From the NCBI GenBank assembly GCA_017459725.1, contig JAFUCL010000009.1:1-40556 (forward strand): DNA of 40,556 bases, read 5' to 3'. The position numbers were made by a program, and so were the translations under genes. Each line of letters starts with the position of its first letter. Position 1 is the first letter of the stretch. The notes under the pieces are model-generated. The model saw nothing but the letters and a program-made list of their open reading frames with translations. It was not told the DNA's origin and did not search any database. Shown here piece by piece: positions 16,117 to 24,399 of this stretch. The DNA comes from Solobacterium sp. GTDB lineage: Bacteria; Bacillota_I; Bacilli_A; Erysipelotrichales; Erysipelotrichaceae.

Positions 16117-18057
16117 ATGCGCTTTACCAACACATTTTCACCCTACAGAATCGGCAGCCTCGAAGTAAAGAACAGACTCATTATGCCGGCCATGGACTCC
16201 GGTGTATTTGACCAGAAGGGGTTTGTCATTCAGCCAACACTTGATTATTACGGAGCACGTGCAGCCGGCGGATTCGGCCTGATCATTATCGAAATCACCG
16301 CTGTAGAGCCGACCGGTGTCGGTATGCCGTGCGAACCTGCCGGATGGACGGATGAATGCATTCCGGGTATGACAAAGCTTGCCGGTGTCATCCATGAAAA
16401 CGGCGCAAAGACAATTGTTCAGCTCCACCATGCCGGACGTGAAACCGTTTCCCTGATGGCAGGAAAGGTCGTAGCACCTTCTTCCGTACCGTGCCCGACA
16501 AACCGTGAAACACCGCATGAATTCACAACCCAGGAAGTCTATGACCTGATTCAGCACTATGTTGATGCGGCTGTGAGAATGCAGAAGGCCGGATTTGACG
16601 GTGTTGAAATCCATGCTTCCCACGGTTATATGGGCGGTCAGTTCCTGTCACCACGCTCCAACAAGCGTGTTGATGAATTCGGCGGCGGTCTGGAAGGCCG
16701 TGCATACTTCATGAAGCTTGTCTGCGAAGGCATCAAGAAAGCCTGCGGAGAAGACTTCGTTGTAACTGCACGTCTGTCTTCCAAAGAGAACAGAATCGGC
16801 GGTCTGGAAATGGAAGAAACCGTTGTCTACGCCGCAATGCTTGAAGAATACGGCTATGATGCACTGCACATTTCCGCAGGCACCTATGAGACCTGGGAAA
16901 CCATCGTTCCGCCGACCGCATGGCAGTCCGGATGGAACCTCGGCAGCTCCAGACGTATTAAGGAAGCAGTCGACATTCCGGTATTCTCCGTCGGTCTGTT
17001 CCACGATCCGTTCACGATTGAAACAGCAATCAGACGCGGTGACTGCGACGCTGTATCCCTCGGCCGTCAGTCCATTGCCGATCCGGCCTTCCCGAACAAG
17101 GTTGTCGGCGGTGCCATCGAGGATATCATCCCGTGTATCGGCTGCACGCAGAGATGCATGGAATTCAACTATCCTGAGAACCTGATGCCGGGTGACTGGG
17201 GTGTCGGCTGTATGTATAATCCGCAGTCGAGCCACAGAGCAGACAGAATGCTGACAAAGACAGACGAACCGAAGAAGGTCGTTGTTGTCGGTGCCGGTCC
17301 TGCCGGTATGACAGCTGCCTGGATGAGCGCATTCCGCGGCCATGATGTCACACTGCTTGAGAAGAACGACAAGCTGCAGGCAGGCGGCCAGCTGAGAATC
17401 GGTGCATATCCGCCGTTCAAACAGCCGCTGACCCGTGAGATCCGTTATATGCTCCATATGTGCGAGAAGAACGGTGTGGATATCCGCTGGAACTGTGAAG
17501 CAACACCGGAAGTCATCAAGGAACTGAAACCGGATGTACTCGTTGTCGCAACCGGTGCGAAACCTTCCGTACCTCCGATCAAGGGTCTGCATGAAACAGG
17601 CGTTGTTCTTGCCAATGATGTATTGCTCGGAACACCCGTTCTGCAGAAGAGCTGCCTGATCATCGGCGGCGGGGAAGTTGGTGCGGAAACAGCTGAATTC
17701 GCTACGGATTACTGCACACGTGTTGCGATTGTAGAGATGCTGCCGGAAATCGTACCGACCCTCTATCTGACGGTCAGAAACGCTATGCTTGACCGTATCA
17801 AGAAGGAAGAAATCGAAGTTTACACCAGCACCAAGGTCAAGGAGTTCATCCCGGGCGGTGTCATTGCTGAGAAAGACGGCAAGGAAATCACTCTTGACGG
17901 CTTCGATACTGTAATTCTCGCGCTCGGTTCCAAACCGTATGTTCCGTTTGAAACAGAAGGTCTTGCAGATAAGGTCTGCGTGATCGGTGACGCAGATGCT
18001 GTCAAGGATGCGAAGTGGGCAATCTATGCCGGCTACCGCACCGCAATGGGAATCTAG
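16117..18057 (+). CDS. Old-Yellow-Enzyme family NAD(P)H:flavin oxidoreductase, 2,4-dienoyl-CoA reductase/BaiCD-like
   Basis: A 646-residue three-part flavoprotein. Residues 1-about 365 form an FMN TIM barrel (LHHAGR, EIHASHGYMGGQFLSP, EFGGGLEGR). The 4Fe-4S ligands are C340-x2-C343-x3-C347-x17-C365; the last spacing is longer than the x11 of E. coli dienoyl-CoA reductase. Two dinucleotide-binding motifs follow: GAGPAG near 392 (FAD) and GGGEVG near 520 (NADH). Such enzymes reduce activated C=C bonds in enoates, dienoyl-CoA, bile-acid intermediates and steroids. AAAGGAGGAACC fixes the start at 16117. It is followed 2 bp later by a SnoaL-like gene. The precise substrate is not readable from sequence. 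Confidence 0.9.
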   Translation: MRFTNTFSPYRIGSLEVKNRLIMPAMDSGVFDQKGFVIQPTLDYYGARAAGGFGLIIIEITAVEPTGVGMPCEPAGWTDECIPGMTKLAGVIHENGAKTIVQLHHAGRETVSLMAGKVVAPSSVPCPTNRETPHEFTTQEVYDLIQHYVDAAVRMQKAGFDGVEIHASHGYMGGQFLSPRSNKRVDEFGGGLEGRAYFMKLVCEGIKKACGEDFVVTARLSSKENRIGGLEMEETVVYAAMLEEYGYDALHISAGTYETWETIVPPTAWQSGWNLGSSRRIKEAVDIPVFSVGLFHDPFTIETAIRRGDCDAVSLGRQSIADPAFPNKVVGGAIEDIIPCIGCTQRCMEFNYPENLMPGDWGVGCMYNPQSSHRADRMLTKTDEPKKVVVVGAGPAGMTAAWMSAFRGHDVTLLEKNDKLQAGGQLRIGAYPPFKQPLTREIRYMLHMCEKNGVDIRWNCEATPEVIKELKPDVLVVATGAKPSVPPIKGLHETGVVLANDVLLGTPVLQKSCLIIGGGEVGAETAEFATDYCTRVAIVEMLPEIVPTLYLTVRNAMLDRIKKEEIEVYTSTKVKEFIPGGVIAEKDGKEITLDGFDTVILALGSKPYVPFETEGLADKVCVIGDADAVKDAKWAIYAGYRTAMGI

Positions 18058-18059
18058 TC

Positions 18060-18395
18060 ATGGCAGTATCGGAAGTACTGGAAAAATATGTTGCCGCTCT
18101 GAATTCGGGCAATGCCGACCAGGTCGCTGAACTGTACGCGGAGGAGTGCTCCTTTGTGGACGGCGGCGCCAGACCGTTCGGTTTCCCGGATGTTGTGGCC
18201 AGCGGTAAAAACGGTGTGCGTGAAGCATTCGCCGGTGTCTTCCAGACATACAAGGTCGAAGCGAAGATCGTAAAGCTGAACCCGAATTCCATGGAATACG
18301 ATGTAGAGCTTGCCGGTCTGCATATCCCGTGCATCGGTGCAGCAACCTGCGGTGAAGACGGAAAGATAACCGAATATATTGTCCGTCCCCGCTGA
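18060..18395 (+). CDS. SnoaL/NTF2-like (ketosteroid-isomerase-fold) protein
   Basis: A 111-residue protein of the cone-shaped NTF2-like superfamily: the opening VLEKYVAALNSGNADQVAELYAEE is the typical first two helices, then FVDGG and the beta-sheet half. Asp34 lies where Pseudomonas ketosteroid isomerase has catalytic Asp40. The second catalytic Asp (103 in that enzyme) appears to be replaced by Gly in CIGAATCGEDGKI, so it is not a standard isomerase. The fold is also used by dehydratases such as BaiE. Its start is 2 bp past the flavoprotein stop, with a weak ribosome site, so it is translationally coupled and likely acts on the same substrate. Confidence 0.75.
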   Translation: MAVSEVLEKYVAALNSGNADQVAELYAEECSFVDGGARPFGFPDVVASGKNGVREAFAGVFQTYKVEAKIVKLNPNSMEYDVELAGLHIPCIGAATCGEDGKITEYIVRPR

Positions 18396-18405
18396 TCTCT
18401 AAGTG

Positions 18406-18442
18406 AAAACCGGTTCAGGCATATTGCCCGGACCGGTTTTTT
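18406..18442 (+). terminator. Bidirectional Rho-independent terminator
   Basis: A 9-bp stem AAAACCGGT/ACCGGTTTT, with T-runs in both directions, separates the SnoaL-like gene from the convergent AraC gene. Confidence 0.85.
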
Positions 18443-18449
18443 CGTTGTC

Positions 18450-19502
18450 TCATACTATATTTGCGGCAGTGCTGCGGCGGTATTGTGAAGGCGTCATGCT
18501 GTAGCGTTTGCGGAAGGCCCGGATGAAGTTCTCGGTATTGACATAGCCGACCTGGTAACCGACTTCGGAAACCGGAAGGGTTGTGGATTTCAGCAGGGAA
18601 ACGGCATGTTTCATACGGGCATCCGCAAGGATATCCGAGAATGTTCTGCCGGTCATCTCATGGATAAAGCGGGAGGTATACTCCGGGGTGTAATGATAAT
18701 GTGCGGCAACTTTCTGCAGGGTGATGTCCGTGTGGTTCTCCTGGATGAAAGTGATGAGCTCGTAGGCAATCATGTTGCTGCGGTCACTGCTTTCAGCACT
18801 TTCCGCCGTATGCTCGTAATACCGCAGAAGCTTGGCAAAGAACAGCGAGAACAGTGCCGTGAGAACCGCATCGTATTCCTGATACTTGTTGATGCTTTCC
18901 AGCATCATCTGCAGCAGCAGATTCTTCAGCTCCTGATCATTGCCGGTATGGAAGAGCAGACTGTCATTGCCGCCCGCATAGCGCATGTTCTTCAGAAAGA
19001 ATTCCGACAGGAGATTGTTTTTATAATAGGTCGGATTCCTGAATGTGTTCTCAATAACCTGCGACGAAAGAATCATTACAATGACGATGCTCTGGCTCTG
19101 TACGGAGATCTGATGTGAAACACCCGGCGGAATGATGCAGAAATCACCCATCTTCAGGGTTTTGCGGATCCCGTTGGTTTCATGTTCACAGGTTCCTTCA
19201 TATACATAGAAGCCTTCAAAGTAGGTATGAAAGTGCTCAAATGCAGGTGAATAGCAGTTGTGCTTCTGAATGACCATACCTGCTTCGGATTCCGAGTAGA
19301 AGTATTCATCCTTCATGGAAGGCGGCATGGTTTCCTTGATTTCGGGAATGACGTAGTGTCTGCGCAGGCATTCGTCAACATCCAGATTCTGAATAAACTC
19401 TTTGAAAAGAACGGGATCGTTCTTTTTTTCCTGATAGCTGCGGTAGAAACATTCTGCCTCATTCAGGGTATACAGACTGTGCTGCAGTTCCACTTCATTC
19501 AT
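18450..19502 (-). CDS. AraC-family transcriptional regulator with cupin sensor
   Basis: A 350-residue regulator. The N-terminal half carries a cupin-like effector domain (HFHTYFEGFYVYEG, then MGDFCIIPPGVSHQI), and the last about 100 residues a double helix-turn-helix AraC domain (LQKVAAHYHYTPEYTSRFIH and VGYVNTENFIRAFRKRYSMTPSQYR). The start at 19502 is preferred to an upstream ATG at 19535 because of GAGGC just before it. It is transcribed away from the CUT2 importer across a 154-bp gap, the usual arrangement for a sugar-responsive activator controlling the transporter; the convergent flavoprotein unit may also be a target. Confidence 0.9.
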   Translation of the reverse strand: MNEVELQHSLYTLNEAECFYRSYQEKKNDPVLFKEFIQNLDVDECLRRHYVIPEIKETMPPSMKDEYFYSESEAGMVIQKHNCYSPAFEHFHTYFEGFYVYEGTCEHETNGIRKTLKMGDFCIIPPGVSHQISVQSQSIVIVMILSSQVIENTFRNPTYYKNNLLSEFFLKNMRYAGGNDSLLFHTGNDQELKNLLLQMMLESINKYQEYDAVLTALFSLFFAKLLRYYEHTAESAESSDRSNMIAYELITFIQENHTDITLQKVAAHYHYTPEYTSRFIHEMTGRTFSDILADARMKHAVSLLKSTTLPVSEVGYQVGYVNTENFIRAFRKRYSMTPSQYRRSTAANIV

Positions 19503-19656
19503 ATTCTGCCTCGTATGTTTCTTAAAATATATCAATCGGATAGATAAATTTTAATATACACAGCATATTTTATCAATGTAAGCGGTATCATCTGACAATT
19601 ATTTGCGTTCGAAACATTGTTTAGTATGTACCTGTAGATAACAAAAGGGGTGAAGT

Positions 19657-21150
19657 ATGAACAGCATCGTTGAAATCAGACAGATGTCAAAATGCTTCGG
19701 ACCTACGGTTGCACTTGATTCCGTTGATATCAGTGCACGTCCCGGTGAGATCCTCGGACTCATCGGCGAGAACGGCTCCGGAAAATCAACCGCAACTTCA
19801 ATTTACGCAGGCATGCAGTTATGCGACAGCGGTGAGATGTTCTTCAAGGGAAAACCCTGGAAACCGTCGTCCATGAATGATGCACTGCTGCACGGGGTTG
19901 GCATGATTGTTCAGGAGAACGGTACGGTTCCGGGTATTTCAGTGGCTGAAAACATCTTTCTCGGTGAGACCAAATCATTCATGAAGGGACCGTTTGTGGA
20001 CCGGAGGCGTATGTGCTCTGAAGCACAGGACGCTCTGGATCGGATCGGTGCCGATCATATCAGGGCTGAGGCAGTGACCGCATCGCTGGACTTCCAGGAC
20101 CGTAAGCTGATTGAGATAGCCCGGGTCATGGCAAAGGATCCTGACGTTCTGGTTGTGGATGAAACAACCACGGCGCTTTCCCAGAAGGGAAGGGAAATCA
20201 TCTACAGGATCATGGAACAGATGAAACAGACCGGTAAAACCGTTATCTTCATCAGTCATGATCTCGATGAAATCATGGAGAAATGCGACCGTCTGACCGT
20301 ATTGCGTGACGGCAAGATCATCCGCACGTTTGAAGCGGAGGAATTTGAAGAGAACGCAGTCAAGGCAGCCATGATCGGCAGAGAGCTGCAGGGCAGCTAC
20401 TACCGGGATGATTATGACGGAAGTGTTCCGGATGAGGTGGTTCTGAGAGCGGAACATCTGAATCTCGGCAATGAACTGGTGGATCTCTCACTGGAGCTTC
20501 ACCGGGGTGAAATCGTCGGTATCGGCGGTCTGTCCCACTGCGGTATGCATACACTCGGCAAAGTGCTCTTCGGAAACATCACACCGGCATCGGGCAGTGT
20601 AGAGGCGGAAGGCAAACCCGTACGCAATGAGGCAGAAGCGATGAAGCTGAATATCGGGTATGTTGCCAAGGACCGTGATACGGAATCACTTTGTCTTGAA
20701 GCAAGTATCCGCGACAACATTGCCATAGCAGGCCTTGACCGGATAGCCGTAAACAAACACTTCATTCTTCCTGCCAATGAAAAGAAGTATGTGCAGAAAC
20801 AGGTTGATTCCCTGAGTATCAAGTGCCGTGATGCTGAACAGTATGTCAGTACATTGTCCGGCGGCAACAAACAGAAAGTTGCTTTCGGTAAATGGATCGG
20901 CCGTGACTCACAGATTCTGATTCTGGACTGTCCGACAAGAGGTGTAGACATCGGGGTCAAGCAGTCCATGTACCAGCTGATGAACCAGATGAAGCGTGAA
21001 GGGAAATCAATTGTTCTGATTTCTGAAGAGATGGCGGAACTGATCGGTATGTCGGACCGGATCCTGGTTATGAAGGACGGTTCGGTGAAAAAGGAACTGC
21101 ACAGAAGCAGCACACTCTGTGAAGCAGATGTCATTGAATACATGATCTGA
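19657..21150 (+). CDS. CUT2 sugar-type ABC importer, ATP-binding protein (RbsA-like)
   Basis: A 497-residue protein with two fused ATPase domains, typical of ribose/simple-sugar importers. Domain 1 has Walker A GENGSGKST (37-45) and a Walker B ending in D168-E169, but a degenerate signature (ASLDFQDRK). Domain 2 has a degenerate Walker A (GGLSHCGMHTLG), an intact LSGGNKQ signature (400-406) and LDCPTRG, where the usual catalytic Glu is Cys425. So only one composite ATP site looks competent, a stronger asymmetry than the family norm. AAAGGGGTG precedes the ATG. First gene of an operon with the permease 9 bp downstream. Confidence 0.9.
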   Translation: MNSIVEIRQMSKCFGPTVALDSVDISARPGEILGLIGENGSGKSTATSIYAGMQLCDSGEMFFKGKPWKPSSMNDALLHGVGMIVQENGTVPGISVAENIFLGETKSFMKGPFVDRRRMCSEAQDALDRIGADHIRAEAVTASLDFQDRKLIEIARVMAKDPDVLVVDETTTALSQKGREIIYRIMEQMKQTGKTVIFISHDLDEIMEKCDRLTVLRDGKIIRTFEAEEFEENAVKAAMIGRELQGSYYRDDYDGSVPDEVVLRAEHLNLGNELVDLSLELHRGEIVGIGGLSHCGMHTLGKVLFGNITPASGSVEAEGKPVRNEAEAMKLNIGYVAKDRDTESLCLEASIRDNIAIAGLDRIAVNKHFILPANEKKYVQKQVDSLSIKCRDAEQYVSTLSGGNKQKVAFGKWIGRDSQILILDCPTRGVDIGVKQSMYQLMNQMKREGKSIVLISEEMAELIGMSDRILVMKDGSVKKELHRSSTLCEADVIEYMI

Positions 21151-21159
21151 GGAGGCGGT

Positions 21160-22134
21160 ATGGTGAAACTTAAGAAAAACGGAAGAATCACTTCCTCAGC
21201 ACTGTTCAGTGCAGCACCGATCCTCGGTCTGATCCTGCTGGCAGCGGTGTTCCTGCTCATAGCACAGATCAAGGACGTCAATATTTCCTACAGTCTGAAG
21301 AATATCCTCAACCAGTCGATCATCACGATGGTGGTGGCGACCGGTGCAATCTACATATACACACTCGGCGCATTTGATATCTCACTCGGTGCATCCATGT
21401 GTGTCAGTGTTCTGGTCGGAGCCATGGCCTATAACCGGACAGGCAGCCTGATCGTCATGCTTGCGGTCTGTGTGGGCTGTGCCGTATGTATCTCGCTGAT
21501 CAGTTCGGTGCTTGCCTCGGTCTTCAATCTGCCGGTATTTGTAACAACGATTGCGATGCTGTCACTGCTCAATGCCCTGGTTCTGGTGCTGATCAAAGTC
21601 AACGGAACGGGTGATGTGATCCAGGTGCCTGCGGATGCCGTCAGGGATATCAACACACCATGGTTCAAGCTGCTTGTACTGATCCTGTTTACGGCGCTCT
21701 GTGTGCTGACCTTCAACTACATGAAGCTCGGCAGACAGGAGAAGTTCCTCGGCGGCAATCCTCTGTGTGCGGAACTGACCGGTCTCAGTGCCAAGAAACT
21801 CTCCATCATCGGCTTTGCCATGGCGGGACTCGGTGTAGGACTGGGAGCGTTCCTGACGATCACCTATGCCCCGACGCTTTCCCGCAACACAGCAGCCAGT
21901 GTCGGTATGGACGTCATCATTGCGATTGTCTTCGGCGGTATGCCGATTTCCGGCGGTGCGCGGAGCAAGATCTGGTCGGCTATTATCGGAAGTCTGTCCA
22001 TGACACTACTCTCACAGATCATGCTGATGCTGAATATGAATTCCGGTGTCAGTCAGATGGTCAAAGCGGTTATCTTCATAGCCGTTGTATATGTTTCCAT
22101 GCTCAGCAGTAAAAAGAATATTTTACCCAGATAA
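21160..22134 (+). CDS. CUT2 ABC importer, permease 1
   Basis: A 324-residue polytopic protein (about nine hydrophobic segments) of the RbsC/BPD_transp_2 family. Recognisable parts are TLGAFDISLGASMCV, the cytoplasmic AELTGLSAKKLSI loop and the conserved IVFGGMPISGG region. GGAGGCGG directly follows the ATPase stop. It likely pairs with the second permease of the operon to make a heterodimeric channel. Confidence 0.9.
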   Translation: MVKLKKNGRITSSALFSAAPILGLILLAAVFLLIAQIKDVNISYSLKNILNQSIITMVVATGAIYIYTLGAFDISLGASMCVSVLVGAMAYNRTGSLIVMLAVCVGCAVCISLISSVLASVFNLPVFVTTIAMLSLLNALVLVLIKVNGTGDVIQVPADAVRDINTPWFKLLVLILFTALCVLTFNYMKLGRQEKFLGGNPLCAELTGLSAKKLSIIGFAMAGLGVGLGAFLTITYAPTLSRNTAASVGMDVIIAIVFGGMPISGGARSKIWSAIIGSLSMTLLSQIMLMLNMNSGVSQMVKAVIFIAVVYVSMLSSKKNILPR

Positions 22135-22150
22135 AAAGGGAGGGATTGAA

Positions 22151-23350
22151 ATGATGAAAACACTTAAGAAACTCTTTCTTCTGCAGCTGTCCGTTCTGAT
22201 GGCAGTCTGTCTCACTGCCTGCTCCGGCGGTAAATCCGGCGGAAGCACCGAGGATCCCAGCGCCAAAACCGTAAAGATCGGTGTGCTGGTTTCCGATACA
22301 ACAAGTGCCGAAGCGCTTGCGTTCCGTACGTACTACAAGGATTACATCCAGAGTGTGTACAATGTCGAATTCATGTATTCCGATGAACTGAAGGATGCGG
22401 CTGCCGAACAGAGCGCAATTGACAACTTCATTGCCAACAACTGCCAGGCAATCATCTCATTCGCTTCTGCTGACAGACCTGCACAGATTGAAAAGTGCGA
22501 AGCAGAAGGTGTGTACTATGCAGTAGCCACCGGTACACTGCCGGCAGACCAGTATGAAAAGTACAAGTCCTATGAACACTATGTAGGCGCCATCGGACCG
22601 GATCTGCCCACTGAGTATCAGGCCGGCTATGACATGGCAAAACACTATCTTGATGCAGGCTATACAAAGTTCGGTCTCTTCACAGGCGCTTCCGTATACT
22701 TCACGGAAATGCATATCTACAGAGCAGCAGGCATGCTGGCAGCCATGTGTGATGCAGGCGGCGGCAGCTATGCAGGCAAGACCGGTATGGATATCGTCGG
22801 ACAGATCATGGCAGACGGCGGCAATGTGAATCCGGGCAAGATCGGCAACATTGAGATCAACGGTGTTGTTGCAGGTTATGACTTCGATGATGCATGGTTC
22901 GGCAAGCTCGCAGCAGTTGCGAATGATCCGAATGTGGAAGTACTGATGGCAGTCGGTTCCGGACAGACAGCGTTTGCAGGTTTCAAGCCGGAAGGCAAGA
23001 AACTCGGCGACATTGACTGCTATACCAAGGAATCCGTTGAACTGATGGAATCCGGTACACTGGATTATCTCGCCGGTAAGTTCTCCGCCTCCATCGGTCC
23101 GGCATTTGCGGCAACTCTGAGTGCTGTATACGGCAAGCCGATCAGAGACAAGGACGGCAATGCACTGGCTCTTGCCCAGGGTTACTGGGTCGCTACAAGT
23201 GCTGAAGATGCCAAGAAGTACTACGAAGTTGATTCCTCAACAACAAATCCTGCTTATACAAAGGATATGCTCGATACACTGATCGGCGCTTCCTACGATG
23301 ATTTTGCAAAGTTTGTAAGTGCGTATTCCTTCGAAGAAATCAAGAAATAA
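22151..23350 (+). CDS. CUT2 ABC importer, substrate-binding lipoprotein
   Basis: A 399-residue lipoprotein; the lipobox LTAC predicts lipidation at Cys24. The mature part is a type-1 periplasmic-binding fold (VKIGVLVSDTTSAEALAF at the start of the first lobe, GAIGPD and hinge regions later). It resembles the DUF3798-type receptors more than classical RbsB, by eye. I chose the start at 22151 (ATGATG) because GGGAGGG stands just before it and the signal peptide begins there; upstream codons overlap the permease. The ligand cannot be read; a glycoside or nucleoside-like compound is possible. Confidence 0.85.
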   Translation: MMKTLKKLFLLQLSVLMAVCLTACSGGKSGGSTEDPSAKTVKIGVLVSDTTSAEALAFRTYYKDYIQSVYNVEFMYSDELKDAAAEQSAIDNFIANNCQAIISFASADRPAQIEKCEAEGVYYAVATGTLPADQYEKYKSYEHYVGAIGPDLPTEYQAGYDMAKHYLDAGYTKFGLFTGASVYFTEMHIYRAAGMLAAMCDAGGGSYAGKTGMDIVGQIMADGGNVNPGKIGNIEINGVVAGYDFDDAWFGKLAAVANDPNVEVLMAVGSGQTAFAGFKPEGKKLGDIDCYTKESVELMESGTLDYLAGKFSASIGPAFAATLSAVYGKPIRDKDGNALALAQGYWVATSAEDAKKYYEVDSSTTNPAYTKDMLDTLIGASYDDFAKFVSAYSFEEIKK

Positions 23351-23369
23351 TCCTGCTGAGGTCCTGGTT

Positions 23370-24331
23370 ATGAAATTGGAAAAGAAACTTGCCGGCACAC
23401 TGGCGGTTCCTGTACTGGTGCTTGCTGTATGCATTCTGCTGAGTGTTATGAAAGGTGTTGTACTGTTCGACTCGGTTCTGAGCTGGACTACTTTCATCAG
23501 GGCCATGACCAATATCGTGCTGGTGACATTCGCACTGTCCATCAATCTGAATTCGGGAAGATTTGATTTCTCGATCGGTTCGGTTGCGCTTCTTTCAAGC
23601 ATCATCAGTGCGATGCTGACAACACGGTTCGGACTGGGACCGGTAGGGATGCTGCTGATTTCCGTCATATCCGGAGGTGTCCTGGGTCTCATCTCAGGTG
23701 TGATCTACGTAAGCGTAAAACTTCCTCCGATCATTGTTTCCCTGGCAGTTGCACTGTTCTATGAAGGCATGGCATTCACGCTGACGGACGGTCACGGTGT
23801 ATCCTTTGCCAACAATGCGGAACTGCTCGGCTTCGGTACGATTCCGAATTACCTGCTGATCATTGCGGCTGCACTGGCTTTCATGGTGATCGTGTTTGAT
23901 CATACCCGCTTCGGTTATGAGTACAAAGCATTGCTGAGCGGCCAGAAGGTAGCAGTCAGCACGGGTATCCGGGAAATCCCGAATGCAGTGCTGTGCTATA
24001 CGATTGCCGGGCTGCTGATGGGAGCGCAGGGATTTGTCTCCGCAACCAACAACGGTGCAATTACCATGGCGCTGAATTTCGGATCCATTTCACCGATGTT
24101 CATGGCCTTTCTTCCGATGTTTATCGGCGGTTTCATCGCCGGTATTCCAATGAAAAACTCGGTTATCTTCTGGGAGCACTTTCCACAGCCGTGATTTCAT
24201 TGGTATATGTCAGACTGAATGTTCCTTCTTCCACGCAGCAGATCATATCCGCAGTACTGATGGTATTGTTCCTTATCTATCTGAACAATGAAGGAAAACT
24301 CAAAGGACTGCTGAAACACCGGCAGCCGTAA
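23370..24331 (+). pseudogene. CUT2 ABC importer, permease 2, interrupted by a frameshift
   Basis: The reading frame from 23370 (GAGG ahead of the ATG) encodes an RbsC-like permease up to FIGGFIAGIPMKNS, then leaves the family pattern and stops at 24194. The missing C-terminus (LGYLLGALSTAVISLVYV, to KGLLKHRQP) is found intact one frame back and runs to a stop at 24331. The switch falls at ATGAAAAACTCGG (24150-24162): with six instead of five A the frame reads straight through (M-K-K-L-G-Y) and gives a 320-residue protein, matching the 324 residues of permease 1. So a single A seems to be missing. It may be a true mutation, phase variation, rescue by slippage, or an assembly error. Confidence 0.8.
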
Positions 24332-24341
24332 TAGTCAGACA

Positions 24342-24376
24342 GACCGGGAATCAGCTGGATTCCCGGTCATTTTATT
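24342..24376 (+). terminator. Rho-independent terminator after the importer operon
   Basis: An 11-bp perfect stem GACCGGGAATC/GATTCCCGGTC with a 5-nt loop, followed by ATTTTATTT. The next gene lies 24 bp further, so its expression depends on read-through or a separate promoter. Confidence 0.85.
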
Positions 24377-24399
24377 TCGGTATTTGCAGGAGGTTAAAG

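Noticed and set aside
16648..17592. Minus-strand frame of 314 codons opposite the flavoprotein
   Set aside because: Antisense shadow; the plus-strand frame shows clear catalytic, Fe-S and dinucleotide motifs.
24150..24162. Programmed -1 frameshift in the second permease
   Set aside because: The site reads G-AAA-AAC with only five A and is not a standard slippery heptamer; a single missing A explains the frame better. Slippage is kept only as a possibility.
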